This document shows, one piece after another, positions 14,010 through 23,401 of a stretch of 41,278 nt of DNA. Each line of letters begins with the position of its first letter. Positions within the stretch are counted from its first letter, which is position 1. Made by a program: the position numbers and the translations under genes. Origin of the DNA: a virus; the IMG/VR virus record IMGVR_UViG_3300021960_000176, positions 1 through 41,278 of that record. The stretch is one strand, 5' to 3'. The notes beneath the pieces are model-generated. The model did not search any database, had not been told where the DNA came from, and saw only the letters and a list, made by a program, of their open reading frames with translations.

Positions 14010-15460
14010 TGATAGGTGAAAATCAAATACAGGGTCAATTTACAATTGAATCCCTTGCACTGATAAATCAATACGGTGAGTCAGTAGACATTAGAGGTCT
14101 AGTGGATGAGTTCAACTTGTTTAGTAGTATCTATAATAAATTTATCACAGGAACACTTTCTGTAATAGATGGTATCTCACTTTTGAAAAACTATCGTTTT
14201 TCAGGACAAGAGTTTGTTAGGATTTCAATCAAACAGATGGAAGGAATGGGTGAAGAAGCATCTAAAGAATACACAATCGATAAAACCTTTAGAGTATACA
14301 AAGTAGATAATGTATTACGACCATCAGAAAAAGTAGAAGCTTTCTTAATGCACTTATGTGAACCAAGAACCTATCACTGTAGAAGAACGAGACTCAGTAG
14401 AGTATTAAGAGGTTCCTTCGATGATATGTTAGAGAATGTATTAGTTAATGAAGCAAAGATTCCTATAGAAGAGTTTGATCACTGGGAAGAAACAATACCC
14501 GACAACTTTCAATTTATTTGTCCAAACTGGACAGCCTCTCAAGTTATTGACTATTGTGTGGTCAATGGAGATACAGGAGTGGGTGCAGACTGGAGAAACA
14601 GTATGTTCTTCTTTCAGACATTAAATGGTGGGTTTAGATATCAGAGTATTGGGGATATGTTCACAAAGGAATTTCCTCTACCGTTTTCTTTCCGACCTAG
14701 AAATTCTGACCCAAATACTGGAGAGGTAGACCTCAATGCAAAGGGGGGGTTGAATACACAGATACTTGCATTTAACAAACCACAAATATTTGATACACTA
14801 GGTGCAACAATGGGTGGTGCATATGCATCCATGATGAAGACTTATGACCCTGTCAGAAAAATTGAAGAAGATATTGTTTTTGATTTAAAAGAAACCTTTG
14901 AGAGAGGTAAACATCTTTCGGGTTATCCAATGATACATATGGAAGACGATTACGAATATGTCTTTACATCTGAGAACCAAGTAGATAAAACTCAGTCTCC
15001 TCAAATCAGTGAATTGGATGTAGACCTACCACCTAACAAACATTTCAATAGTTTGATTGAATACGAGTATCAAATGAATCATTCTTTTGATGATAGCAAT
15101 GATATCACAACCAACGATATTTTTAAAGGTGCTGATAACAAAGATAATTCAAAGTTAGAAAGAAGAGCTCTCTTAGAAACTCTTCAACAACAAGTCATTA
15201 CAGTGACTATTCCTTTGAGAACAGACTTGTCAGTTGGAACTGTAGTGATTTTAAAACTACCCTCAAACGAACCTACGTCTGAACAAGATGTATCGGACAA
15301 ACTAAATGATGGTAGATACTTGATCACTGATATAAATGTTGCAGGTAACCCAGCTAAAGGAGTGGGGGTCATACACATGGAGTGTGTAAAAGAAAGTTAC
15401 ATGGATAAACTAGTAAATGTCAAACCATTGACTTCAACTGCAAACCCTGAGGAAATATAA
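14009..15460 (+). CDS. 27: baseplate hub protein gp27-like
   Basis: A 483-aa protein placed directly before gp5, as expected for the hub protein that forms the trimeric ring above the spike. Visible features: GQFTIESLALINQYG and DIRGLVDEFNLFSSIYNKFITG at the N-terminus (the start of a tube-like domain), FRVYKVDNVLRPSEKVEAFL, WTASQVIDYCVVNG and a C-terminal TVVILKLPSNEP ... GRYLITDINVAG as in gp27/gpD hub proteins (a turn before VDEVIH in T4). T4 gp27 is 391 aa; the extra residues lie in the middle. Sequence similarity to T4 is low, and the call rests on pattern plus order. Confidence 0.8.
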   Translation: MIGENQIQGQFTIESLALINQYGESVDIRGLVDEFNLFSSIYNKFITGTLSVIDGISLLKNYRFSGQEFVRISIKQMEGMGEEASKEYTIDKTFRVYKVDNVLRPSEKVEAFLMHLCEPRTYHCRRTRLSRVLRGSFDDMLENVLVNEAKIPIEEFDHWEETIPDNFQFICPNWTASQVIDYCVVNGDTGVGADWRNSMFFFQTLNGGFRYQSIGDMFTKEFPLPFSFRPRNSDPNTGEVDLNAKGGLNTQILAFNKPQIFDTLGATMGGAYASMMKTYDPVRKIEEDIVFDLKETFERGKHLSGYPMIHMEDDYEYVFTSENQVDKTQSPQISELDVDLPPNKHFNSLIEYEYQMNHSFDDSNDITTNDIFKGADNKDNSKLERRALLETLQQQVITVTIPLRTDLSVGTVVILKLPSNEPTSEQDVSDKLNDGRYLITDINVAGNPAKGVGVIHMECVKESYMDKLVNVKPLTSTANPEEI

Positions 15461-16743
15461 TGAAAACATTTTACGGTATAGTAGAAGATAGAAATGACCC
15501 TCTTAAAATAGGAAGAGTTCGTGTTCGTGTGCATGGTATTCATACAGACGACAAACAAATGATCTCAACTCCTGATCTCCCATGGTGTCAAGTTCTTCTT
15601 CCTACGACCAGTGCAGGACTCTCAGGTATTGGAACACAACACGGACTCGTTGAAGGGTCAACAGTGTTTGGTGTCTTTAGAGATAAAGATATGCAAGACC
15701 CAATTGTATTTGGTGTTGCAGCTGGTATTCCTCAGGCAGGATATAAAGAAACAATCACAGATGAGTTATTAAGTCGTGGTGTTGAGAAAGGATTCAATGA
15801 CCCTAGACGATTAACAGTAGATGCATATGCAGAAACACCCGATGGGCCCAATCCTCAACATGCACCGAACAGACCACATGGTCTTACACTTGCAATGGAC
15901 ACTGCACCTAAGTCACCTGAATCATTAGAGATTAAATATGATTCAACTGGGTCAACCATCAAAGAACAAGAAGTTACAGAAGATAAACTTCCGTGGTATC
16001 CACTATATGTCGATGCTTCAGATTTGTCAAGTCTTGCACGAGGAGAAAAACTCAATCATGTGATTCAGGTAACGGAAGAAGAGAGACCTGAAGAACAAAA
16101 ACTACTAGATGACTTTGTAGATGTTCAGGCAGAACCCGTATATCCTTTTAACAAAGTTATTCAATCAGAGTCAGGACATGTCTTTGAGATGGATGACACA
16201 GTCGGAAAAGAACGACTAAACATTCATCACAGATCAGGAACCTTCCATGAGATACATCCCGATGGTTCTGAAGTAACAAGAGTTGTAAACAATAACTACA
16301 CTGCAATTTTAAAAGATGACAAGTTGTATGTAGCTGGTAATGTTGATCTACAAGTTGGTTACGGTAATGTGACCATCAATGTTAGCACTGGGAATGTGGT
16401 GACTAATGTTGCAAAGGGTAATGTAGACATGACAGTTTCAGAAGGTAATGTAACTTCAACCATAACTAAAGGAAACTTTACAGGAACGATTGGTGGGACA
16501 ACCGATGTAACCTCAGAAGGTAAGATTACAATCACTGGTAATAACACTACAGAGATTATTTCTGACACTACGGTGACAGGAACACTTCATGTGACTGGAG
16601 CTCAAACTAATGACTCTACCATCCATGCAAAAGGTGATATCTCTACAGATGCAGGTAACGGCCCAACACTTGCAACACATAAACACAAGTATAAGGTTCC
16701 TGTCCATGTTGCAAGTAATTCAGATACAGATAAACCTAGTTAG
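15460..16743 (+). CDS. 5: baseplate central spike gp5 without lysozyme domain
   Basis: A 427-aa spike protein. Residues 1-105 are the OB-fold (FYGIVEDRNDPLKIGRVRVRV-, DLPWCQVLLPTTSAG, GLVEGSTVFGVFRD, DPIVFGVAAG). Residues about 230-370 form the triple beta-helix needle with eight-residue steps (GNVTINVS, TGNVVTNVA, KGNVDMTVS, EGNVTSTIT). The tail has THKHKYKVPVHV, typical of spike tips or PAAR attachment. T4 gp5 (575 aa) carries a lysozyme between these parts. Here that place is a 120-residue acidic linker without the E-x8-D-x5-T lysozyme signature, so cell wall digestion must come from another protein. Confidence 0.9.
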   Translation: MKTFYGIVEDRNDPLKIGRVRVRVHGIHTDDKQMISTPDLPWCQVLLPTTSAGLSGIGTQHGLVEGSTVFGVFRDKDMQDPIVFGVAAGIPQAGYKETITDELLSRGVEKGFNDPRRLTVDAYAETPDGPNPQHAPNRPHGLTLAMDTAPKSPESLEIKYDSTGSTIKEQEVTEDKLPWYPLYVDASDLSSLARGEKLNHVIQVTEEERPEEQKLLDDFVDVQAEPVYPFNKVIQSESGHVFEMDDTVGKERLNIHHRSGTFHEIHPDGSEVTRVVNNNYTAILKDDKLYVAGNVDLQVGYGNVTINVSTGNVVTNVAKGNVDMTVSEGNVTSTITKGNFTGTIGGTTDVTSEGKITITGNNTTEIISDTTVTGTLHVTGAQTNDSTIHAKGDISTDAGNGPTLATHKHKYKVPVHVASNSDTDKPS

Positions 16744-16747
16744 GATG

Positions 16748-16755
16748 TATAAATA
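16748..16755 (+). promoter_or_regulatory. late promoter TATAAATA, 5 nt before gp25 ATG
   Basis: TATAAATA GTATA ATG, with the extended T4-like context (T4 consensus TATAAATACTATT). The predicted start coincides with the ATG, implying a leaderless gp25 mRNA. The nearest AGGA (16742-16745) is too far from the ATG to serve. Confidence 0.6.
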
Positions 16756-16760
16756 GTATA

Positions 16761-17177
16761 ATGGTTGATATAGTTAGCAAGGCAAAAACAGTAGCAAATA
16801 ACGAGTTATATTCAGATATAGATTTGTTATTCTCTGCACACCCTATAACTGGGGATGTTTCTAGAAGACTAGATTCAGATGCAATTAAGAGATCAATCAA
16901 GAACATAGTGTTAACCAACTACTACGAAAGACCATTCAAACCAAGTTTAGGTGGTGGTCTACGAAACATGTTGTTTGAGTTAGACACCGACAGAAGACTA
17001 CAGCGTGTTCAGAACAATCTCAAAAAGACTATTGAGAATTTTGAACCTAGAGTTAAAAATGTCTTCATCACTTTAAATAAACTTGACAATAACGAACTGA
17101 GTGTAACTGTGAACTACTCTATAAAATCAGGACAACCATCACAACAGACACAGTTTAACATAAGAAGGACACGATAA
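16761..17177 (+). CDS. 25: baseplate wedge protein gp25
   Basis: A 138-aa protein matching T4 gp25 (132 aa): NELYSDIDLLFS, DVSRRLDSDAIKRSIKNIVL, RPFKPSLGGGLRNMLFE (T4 RPFDPEFGCDLSDQLFE) and NFEPRVKNVFITL (T4 NYEPRIDKLAVNV). gp25 is lysozyme-fold-free despite an old name and nucleates sheath assembly on the wedge; homologues exist in type VI secretion (TssE). No alternative ATG is available further in. Its stop overlaps the gp6 start. Confidence 0.95.
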   Translation: MVDIVSKAKTVANNELYSDIDLLFSAHPITGDVSRRLDSDAIKRSIKNIVLTNYYERPFKPSLGGGLRNMLFELDTDRRLQRVQNNLKKTIENFEPRVKNVFITLNKLDNNELSVTVNYSIKSGQPSQQTQFNIRRTR

Positions 17178-19051
17178 TGGCAACAACTAAAAGTTCACAG
17201 ATTAATGTTACCGATTTAGATTTTGAAGCAATAGGTAATAACCTTAAGAACTATCTTAAAGGACAAGATCGTTTAAAGGATTACAACTTTGAGGGGTCTA
17301 CTCTTTCTGTTATTATTGATCTTCTTTCCTATGCATCACACATTAGTGCAGTAAACACTAACATTGCAGCTTCAGAGTTATTCTTAGACTCTGCACAAAT
17401 TAGAAAGAATGTAGTGTCTCGTGCAAAGGACTTAGGATTTGTTCCTGCATCTGAGAAAGCATCAAAGGCTATCGTTGAGATGAGTCTTAGAAATGTTAGA
17501 AATGCAAACGGAACATATCCTACACTTAATGATATGACTCTTTTAAGAGGTTCAAGGTTTCAAACAGTATTTGATGGTTCAACCTATGAGTTCGTAGTTT
17601 CTTCTTCAATCAAACCAACACAGAACAGTTCAACTTATAACTATGTGGACATCCCACTTGTTCAGGGAACTTATGTAACAGATGTATTCGTATATGACAG
17701 ACAGGTAAAAAATTCTAAGTTTGTGCTATCAAACGAGAGAGTAGATAGAGCATATATCGATGTATCTGTGAACTCAGGTGGTGTATCAACATCTTATACT
17801 CTATCCACAGATGTATCTACAATTAACACAACTAGCACAGTCTACTATACACAAGAAAACGAAGAAGGACACACTGAAGTATATTTTGGTGACGGTGTGT
17901 TGGGTAAGGAACTTTTAGACGGTGACATTATCACTGTTACTTATATTGTTGTTTCAAGTGAACATGCTGAAGGTGCAAAAGTATTTCAACAGTTGACATC
18001 TATCAATGGATTCAGTGATTCAATTATTACATGTATTCAACCAGCTCAAGGTGGTGCAGAAAAAGAATCAATAGAGTCTATTAAGTTTAAAGCAAATAAA
18101 TTCTATACTTCACAAAACAGACTTGTGACACTTAATGACTATAAAGCAAAAGTAAGTGAATACTATCCAAATGCAGATGCAGTTGCAGTATGGGGTGGTG
18201 AGGACAACAATCCACCTGAGTATGGTAAGGTGTTCCTTGCAATCAAACCAACAAACAGTGACTACTTAACAACAGAAGAAAAAAGAGTAATCAGAACTAA
18301 ATTAAATCAGTTAAACATGTTAACTGTTAGACCTGTTATTGTAGACCCTGCAATTGTTAAGATTATCATTTCAACAACATTTAAATATAATCCCTCTTTC
18401 ACACAGTTATCAAAAGGTGAATTGGAAACACTAGTGTCTAATGCAATTATAAACTATGATGATGAGAATCTAAATAACTTCGATTCTATCTTCAGACATT
18501 CAAAACTAGTGTTTGCAATCGATCAAGCAGAGACATCCATTCTTTCTAACATTACAAATATTCGTTTAAGAAAAAGAGAGAAAGTCACACTAAATCAAAG
18601 TCTAGGTTTTTATGCAGACTTTGCTAATGGATTCTACCATCCCAATAATAACTATAATAAGTCAGGTGGTGGTATACTCTCAACCACAGGATTTTATGTT
18701 CAAGGAGATTCCGTTAGAGTTCAATACTTTGACGATGACGGAGCTGGTAACTTGAGAAGATATTATCTCTCAGGTGCAACAAGAATTTACCAAGATAATC
18801 AAGCTGGTTCAGTTGATTATTCAAACGGAAAAATAACAATTGGAGCGGTCACAATTACTAATACAGTAAACACTGATCGTTCTATTGATTTCACTGTTAT
18901 ACCTAACAGTTATGATGTAGTGGCAACTAGAGGTAATCTAATTGATATATCTGCGTCAGACATTTCGGTAAAAGGTGAAGTAGACACCATCGCAAGTGGT
19001 GAATCGAGTGCAGGTGTTGGATATCGTTCAACATCAAGCTCAGACTATTAA
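17177..19051 (+). CDS. 6: baseplate wedge protein gp6
   Basis: A 624-aa protein, close to T4 gp6 (660 aa). It opens INVTDLDFEAIGNNLKNYLK and DYNFEGSTLSVIIDLLSY, the standard gp6/J-like beginning. It continues with FGDGVLGKELLDGDIITVTY (a conserved baseplate J signature) and ends with a beta-rich Ser-rich domain. gp6 dimers form the inner ring joining all wedges, and its conformational change triggers sheath contraction. Its partner gp25 is encoded directly upstream. Confidence 0.93.
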   Translation: MATTKSSQINVTDLDFEAIGNNLKNYLKGQDRLKDYNFEGSTLSVIIDLLSYASHISAVNTNIAASELFLDSAQIRKNVVSRAKDLGFVPASEKASKAIVEMSLRNVRNANGTYPTLNDMTLLRGSRFQTVFDGSTYEFVVSSSIKPTQNSSTYNYVDIPLVQGTYVTDVFVYDRQVKNSKFVLSNERVDRAYIDVSVNSGGVSTSYTLSTDVSTINTTSTVYYTQENEEGHTEVYFGDGVLGKELLDGDIITVTYIVVSSEHAEGAKVFQQLTSINGFSDSIITCIQPAQGGAEKESIESIKFKANKFYTSQNRLVTLNDYKAKVSEYYPNADAVAVWGGEDNNPPEYGKVFLAIKPTNSDYLTTEEKRVIRTKLNQLNMLTVRPVIVDPAIVKIIISTTFKYNPSFTQLSKGELETLVSNAIINYDDENLNNFDSIFRHSKLVFAIDQAETSILSNITNIRLRKREKVTLNQSLGFYADFANGFYHPNNNYNKSGGGILSTTGFYVQGDSVRVQYFDDDGAGNLRRYYLSGATRIYQDNQAGSVDYSNGKITIGAVTITNTVNTDRSIDFTVIPNSYDVVATRGNLIDISASDISVKGEVDTIASGESSAGVGYRSTSSSDY

Positions 19052-19126
19052 TCGTAATGAAAGAAGTGATCAGGAGTCCCCTGAGTAGTTTCCCATTAAC
19101 TTGGATTTAATAAGGAGAAAACCAAA

Positions 19127-19600
19127 ATGGCAGATAAGAAAATAAGTGCATTAACACAAGTTGCAGATTCAGACATCGGTGCCGATGATCTTTTGCATAT
19201 TGTAGATAACCCTGGCGGCACACCAGTAAATAAAAAGATGACCATCGGTCAGCTTTTTGAAAATATCCCAACTCACCTTGCAGTTGACGATATTAATACT
19301 TTAACCTCAACAGCATCTAACCTTGCATCAACCTTTGCAACAGCAATCGATGGTTCTGCATGGTCAGCTAACGTTGCATTCACATTGGATGATGGAACAG
19401 ATACAGGACAGATCAAAGTGATCTATGCCTCAACTGAACCAGCTTCAACCTATCAGGCTGCAATCACAGTAAGTTCATGGGGTTATTCAACTGACACATC
19501 AGAGCAGATCATTCTTGATACAAGAGGTGAAGCTGTGATTTTAATTTGGGATGGTTCAAACTGGTTCCCAATTTCAAATGTTGGAGCAACATTAAGTTAA
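19127..19600 (+). CDS. small virion structural protein, KISALTQ-type N-terminus
   Basis: A 157-aa protein with a strong ribosome site (AAGGAG) after a 75-nt gap. The N-terminal MADKKISALTQVADSDIGAD and LLHIVDNPGGTPVNKKMTIG pattern is frequent in phage tail and fibre proteins, where it is probably an attachment domain. The C-terminal half is a beta-sandwich-like Thr/Ser-rich domain ending NWFPISNVG. It has no T4 counterpart at this place, between gp6 and gp7. Probably a baseplate decoration. Confidence 0.6.
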   Translation: MADKKISALTQVADSDIGADDLLHIVDNPGGTPVNKKMTIGQLFENIPTHLAVDDINTLTSTASNLASTFATAIDGSAWSANVAFTLDDGTDTGQIKVIYASTEPASTYQAAITVSSWGYSTDTSEQIILDTRGEAVILIWDGSNWFPISNVGATLS

Positions 19601-19612
19601 GGTAACTTTTAG

Positions 19613-22600
19613 ATGGCACATCAAGAGTATGTTATAGATAAGATAAGTCATAGACTTCCATCTCTGCTTCCTGAGCATTTGAGAGAAGAGTCTCCTGCAC
19701 TTGAACAATTCTTAAGAGCATACTTTGAATTCTTAGAATCTGAAATTATTGTTTTAGAGTCTCAGAGCGATCTAGATGGAGTTGCGTTGGAAGACGGTCA
19801 AGGTTCTCTTTTATTAGAGACTGCGACCGTCGCACCTTCTCCTGATCAGGATACTTCTAGAGTAGTCAACGAAAGAAGTGCAACAAATACAAATTCAGAT
19901 GCAGACCCATTTGTCGTAGGTGAATACATCTATGGTAAGTCAAATGGTGCTGTTTCTCGCATTGATGTAATCAATGGAAATACACTACACATTAGAACCG
20001 TTTCAGGAAACGGATACTCTCCAAAAGAAGTTGTAGAGGGTAGAGATGGTGGTCAAACTGCAATTGTTAAGTCTTACAAAGAAAACACAATTATTGCAAA
20101 CAATAAACTGTTAGACTATTCAGATATTGATCATACCACAGAAGACTTCTTAGACTATTTTCAAAAGGACTTTGTTCCTTCACTAGATTTAAAAAATGTT
20201 GTCAATAAACGATTGACAATAAAAAACATTAAAGACTTATACAAGAAAAAGGGAACACAAGAATCAGTTAAGTTCCTAATGCGTCTACTATTCGGTCAAG
20301 ATGCAGAAATAAGATATCCCGATAACGAAACCATGTATCTCTCTGATTCAAATTATAATCAGAGAAGAAGTCTTGCAGTTAGAATGACCTCAGGTATTCC
20401 AAATGCTACAGACCAAATTATAGAATACTATGATGACGTTAATAGAAAGGTTGTTACAGCTGAAGCTAATGTAGAGAATGTCTACACAATCAATACCAAC
20501 AATGGGTTATATTATTGTGATATTACACAAAACCATTATGGTGATTTCACCATTGGTAAGGTTGTATCTTTTAAAGATAGAGACCAAAAAACAGAATACT
20601 TTGGAACAATATTAGGAATTGTCTCAGATTTTGATAGAGGAACAGACTCTTCTTCTATTTTCATTTCACACGATGATGACGGTATTATTCTCTTAGAGAC
20701 AGGAGATGCAGTTACACTTGAATATAGTAGAAGTGGTTCTATGTATTCAATCAATGACAAACTAAACTTTAAAGGTGCAGTTAACAATACTCTAGATGCA
20801 GATGAATCTAAAACAGTCATTAGTGCATTATTATCAGGAACCGTAGATAAAATCTATATTGAAGATGGTGGTCTAAACTACGAAGGTGGTGAGATGATCG
20901 TCTTTGAAGAAGACGGAACGGAAGGTAATGGTGCAGAAGGTGTAATTGGTTCAACTGGTGATGAGATTGTATTAGAGAATGCAACCTACTGGGGACAATT
21001 TGAAATTCATGCAGAGACAAATGGTCAAACACTATTCGGTGGGCCTGGTGTCAAAGATGTTAATGGTAGATACATTGTCTTCAACGATAATCAGATTGAT
21101 GTATATGTTGATGGTATTCTTCAATCTAAATCTGCATACACATCACAAAATGATCGAGTCACCTTTGTAACAGGATTAAATGCAGGTCAGATAGTTGAGA
21201 TATACACACAGTATAATAGATTATTAAATGAAGATGGTAGTATCATTAACTATGATGGTTATGATGATGGAACTGGAACTATTGTATCAAACGATGGTAG
21301 AATCAGAAGTCTTCAGATTAATGACGGTGGTGTAGGATTTACTAAACCACCAAAAGTATATCCAGGCGGATATATTTATTTTGAGGATATAACAGGTTTT
21401 GTAAAAGGTGAACAAGTAGTTGGAACTACAAGTGGTGCAACTGCAACTATTATTAAACTACAACCAAAAGAAAAAAGAATTCTAGTCAAACGAGAATCAA
21501 CTGATACAGGTGTTTTTCAAAACATTGAAGAGATCGTTGGACAAACATCAACTACTGCAAAATTAAATAAAAAACAAACCGTTGCAACTGGAACGGGTGC
21601 AAAACTATTTGTTTGGTCAGATAGTATTGGTGGTGTGGGAACGATTAATGTTCAAAGTCAAGGATACGACTTTGACAGGGATGCACAATTATCAGAAACA
21701 TCCTTCTTTAATATGTTGATCACCACTCCAACTGCAAACTTGACAAGAGACCTAACCATCACTGGAGATATTTCAGGAACCACAGGTAAGGTTGTGAATT
21801 ATGATTCAAATACTCATGTTCTCACCTACACAGCATTAGACGGATACTTCTTAGACAACGAGACAGTAAGTTTTAACAATACTGATGAGTTCACTATTCT
21901 TCGTTCCAATCCATTCTTTGGTAGAGGTATTCAAGCAGGTGAAGGTATTATCCAAAAACAATTATTGGGTGACAGAGGAACACTGGATGCAGATGCAGTA
22001 AACCTACAAGATGGTTTATACTACCAAACACACTCTTATGTAATTAGAGTTGGTGAGTCAATTAACAAATATAGAAGTATTGTTAAAGATTTAATTCACC
22101 CAGCTGGTCACATATTCTTTGGTGAGGTTGCAATTAAGAATGTGATTGATGATGCACAAGTTGATTCAACATTCCGTCCTACTATCATTATCAAACTTCA
22201 TCCGACTTGGAGATACGAACTCGAAGATGCAAGTAGAACTTTATATACATCCGTTGCAGAGAGAGACGATGAGTCTCATATAATCTTTGAACAGGGTGGT
22301 TACCCTCTCTTAGAAGACGGCCCTGACATGAAGGCAGTTACCGTTCACGAACATCTTCTTATACTACAGTTGGATGATGGTGGTATTGGACATGACTTAA
22401 AGTCTATTCTAAGAGCTGCAGGGGTTCCCGTTGCAGAAACAGACCCTAGAACAGGTCTTGCAATAACTAATACAGTATACGACACTACAAACGTTACTAA
22501 CCCCGCAGGTGCAGTAAGTGGAAGAAGCACTGAAGTCGGCGACTCTTCAATGAGAAACAGACACTTAAACATTAATATTATTAATTCATTTGCACACACT

Positions 22601-23353
22601 TATACACAAGGTTCACCTCGTTTAGATGGTGCAACATCTGTGTTAAACTTAGTTAGAGCAGATAATAACTACCTTGCATTAGGAACAGACAATGCAGATA
22701 ACATCTCATGGCCCTACACATTAAGACCAGCTGATCAAGGTAAGGTGTATCAAATTTCTGATGCATTTACAGAAGAACATTTAGTTCATGAGGATGGTAG
22801 TCACATTGTGTTGGAAGAAGAAGTATGTCTCTTAAGACTTGAACCTTCTGCATGGGCAGTCCATAAAGGTGACTATGGAGACAATATTTTAAGTGAGGAT
22901 GGGGAAACACTTCTTAGATTAGAAGACCTTACAGTCGATGAGGAAACTAATTTCTTTGTAACAGAAAGATCAATAGAATTAACCGACAAACATGTTTATT
23001 TTGAAGATGGAACAACCATCATTACTGAAGATGGAAACTATATTATTAATGAAGAAAGTGGTGCAAATCATTCAACATCGTTTATTCCATTTGGTTCATC
23101 TGTAAGAACGATAAATACAATCAGTAGACAGAATACTTTTGATATTGCATACTACTTAAAAGATGAAACCGATGGTGATGATATCCTACTTGAAGATGGT
23201 TATGGTAACCTACTCAGTGAAGCATCCAAATCTGAAGGTTTAAGAATAAATCAGTTAGATGAATTCTATCCAAAATTCTTTGTTGCAGAATACGAACATC
23301 ATGCAAGAAGAAGAACAAATTTAACATTTAGTGCTTATGTAAAGTCTGCATAA
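19613..23353 (+). CDS. 7: baseplate wedge protein gp7-like
   Basis: A 1246-aa protein between gp6 and gp8, where gp7 (1032 aa) lies in T4. The N-terminus (YVIDKISHRLPSLLPEHLRE, ESPALEQFLRAYFEFLE) and the KNIKDLYKKKGTQESVKFLM segment are characteristic of T4-like wedge proteins of this position. The middle has fibre-like beta domains (IYFEDITGFVKGEQVVG, TSGATATI). The C-terminal third holds repeated EDG-x2-4-hydrophobic-E steps. gp7 is the wedge spine that carries gp8 and gp10 in T4. AT-rich codon use matches its neighbours. Confidence 0.75.
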   Translation: MAHQEYVIDKISHRLPSLLPEHLREESPALEQFLRAYFEFLESEIIVLESQSDLDGVALEDGQGSLLLETATVAPSPDQDTSRVVNERSATNTNSDADPFVVGEYIYGKSNGAVSRIDVINGNTLHIRTVSGNGYSPKEVVEGRDGGQTAIVKSYKENTIIANNKLLDYSDIDHTTEDFLDYFQKDFVPSLDLKNVVNKRLTIKNIKDLYKKKGTQESVKFLMRLLFGQDAEIRYPDNETMYLSDSNYNQRRSLAVRMTSGIPNATDQIIEYYDDVNRKVVTAEANVENVYTINTNNGLYYCDITQNHYGDFTIGKVVSFKDRDQKTEYFGTILGIVSDFDRGTDSSSIFISHDDDGIILLETGDAVTLEYSRSGSMYSINDKLNFKGAVNNTLDADESKTVISALLSGTVDKIYIEDGGLNYEGGEMIVFEEDGTEGNGAEGVIGSTGDEIVLENATYWGQFEIHAETNGQTLFGGPGVKDVNGRYIVFNDNQIDVYVDGILQSKSAYTSQNDRVTFVTGLNAGQIVEIYTQYNRLLNEDGSIINYDGYDDGTGTIVSNDGRIRSLQINDGGVGFTKPPKVYPGGYIYFEDITGFVKGEQVVGTTSGATATIIKLQPKEKRILVKRESTDTGVFQNIEEIVGQTSTTAKLNKKQTVATGTGAKLFVWSDSIGGVGTINVQSQGYDFDRDAQLSETSFFNMLITTPTANLTRDLTITGDISGTTGKVVNYDSNTHVLTYTALDGYFLDNETVSFNNTDEFTILRSNPFFGRGIQAGEGIIQKQLLGDRGTLDADAVNLQDGLYYQTHSYVIRVGESINKYRSIVKDLIHPAGHIFFGEVAIKNVIDDAQVDSTFRPTIIIKLHPTWRYELEDASRTLYTSVAERDDESHIIFEQGGYPLLEDGPDMKAVTVHEHLLILQLDDGGIGHDLKSILRAAGVPVAETDPRTGLAITNTVYDTTNVTNPAGAVSGRSTEVGDSSMRNRHLNINIINSFAHTYTQGSPRLDGATSVLNLVRADNNYLALGTDNADNISWPYTLRPADQGKVYQISDAFTEEHLVHEDGSHIVLEEEVCLLRLEPSAWAVHKGDYGDNILSEDGETLLRLEDLTVDEETNFFVTERSIELTDKHVYFEDGTTIITEDGNYIINEESGANHSTSFIPFGSSVRTINTISRQNTFDIAYYLKDETDGDDILLEDGYGNLLSEASKSEGLRINQLDEFYPKFFVAEYEHHARRRTNLTFSAYVKSA

Positions 23354-23356
23354 GTG

Positions 23357-23375
23357 TATAAATAGTATATAAATA
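23357..23375 (+). promoter_or_regulatory. tandem late promoters TATAAATA x2
   Basis: Two exact TATAAATA octamers at 23357-23364 and 23368-23375, starting 11 bp apart, which is one helical turn. They precede gp8 by 26 nt from the second octamer. AGGAG lies in the leader. Confidence 0.65.
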
Positions 23376-23401
23376 ATTAAAATATCTGAGGAGATATAAC
23401 A

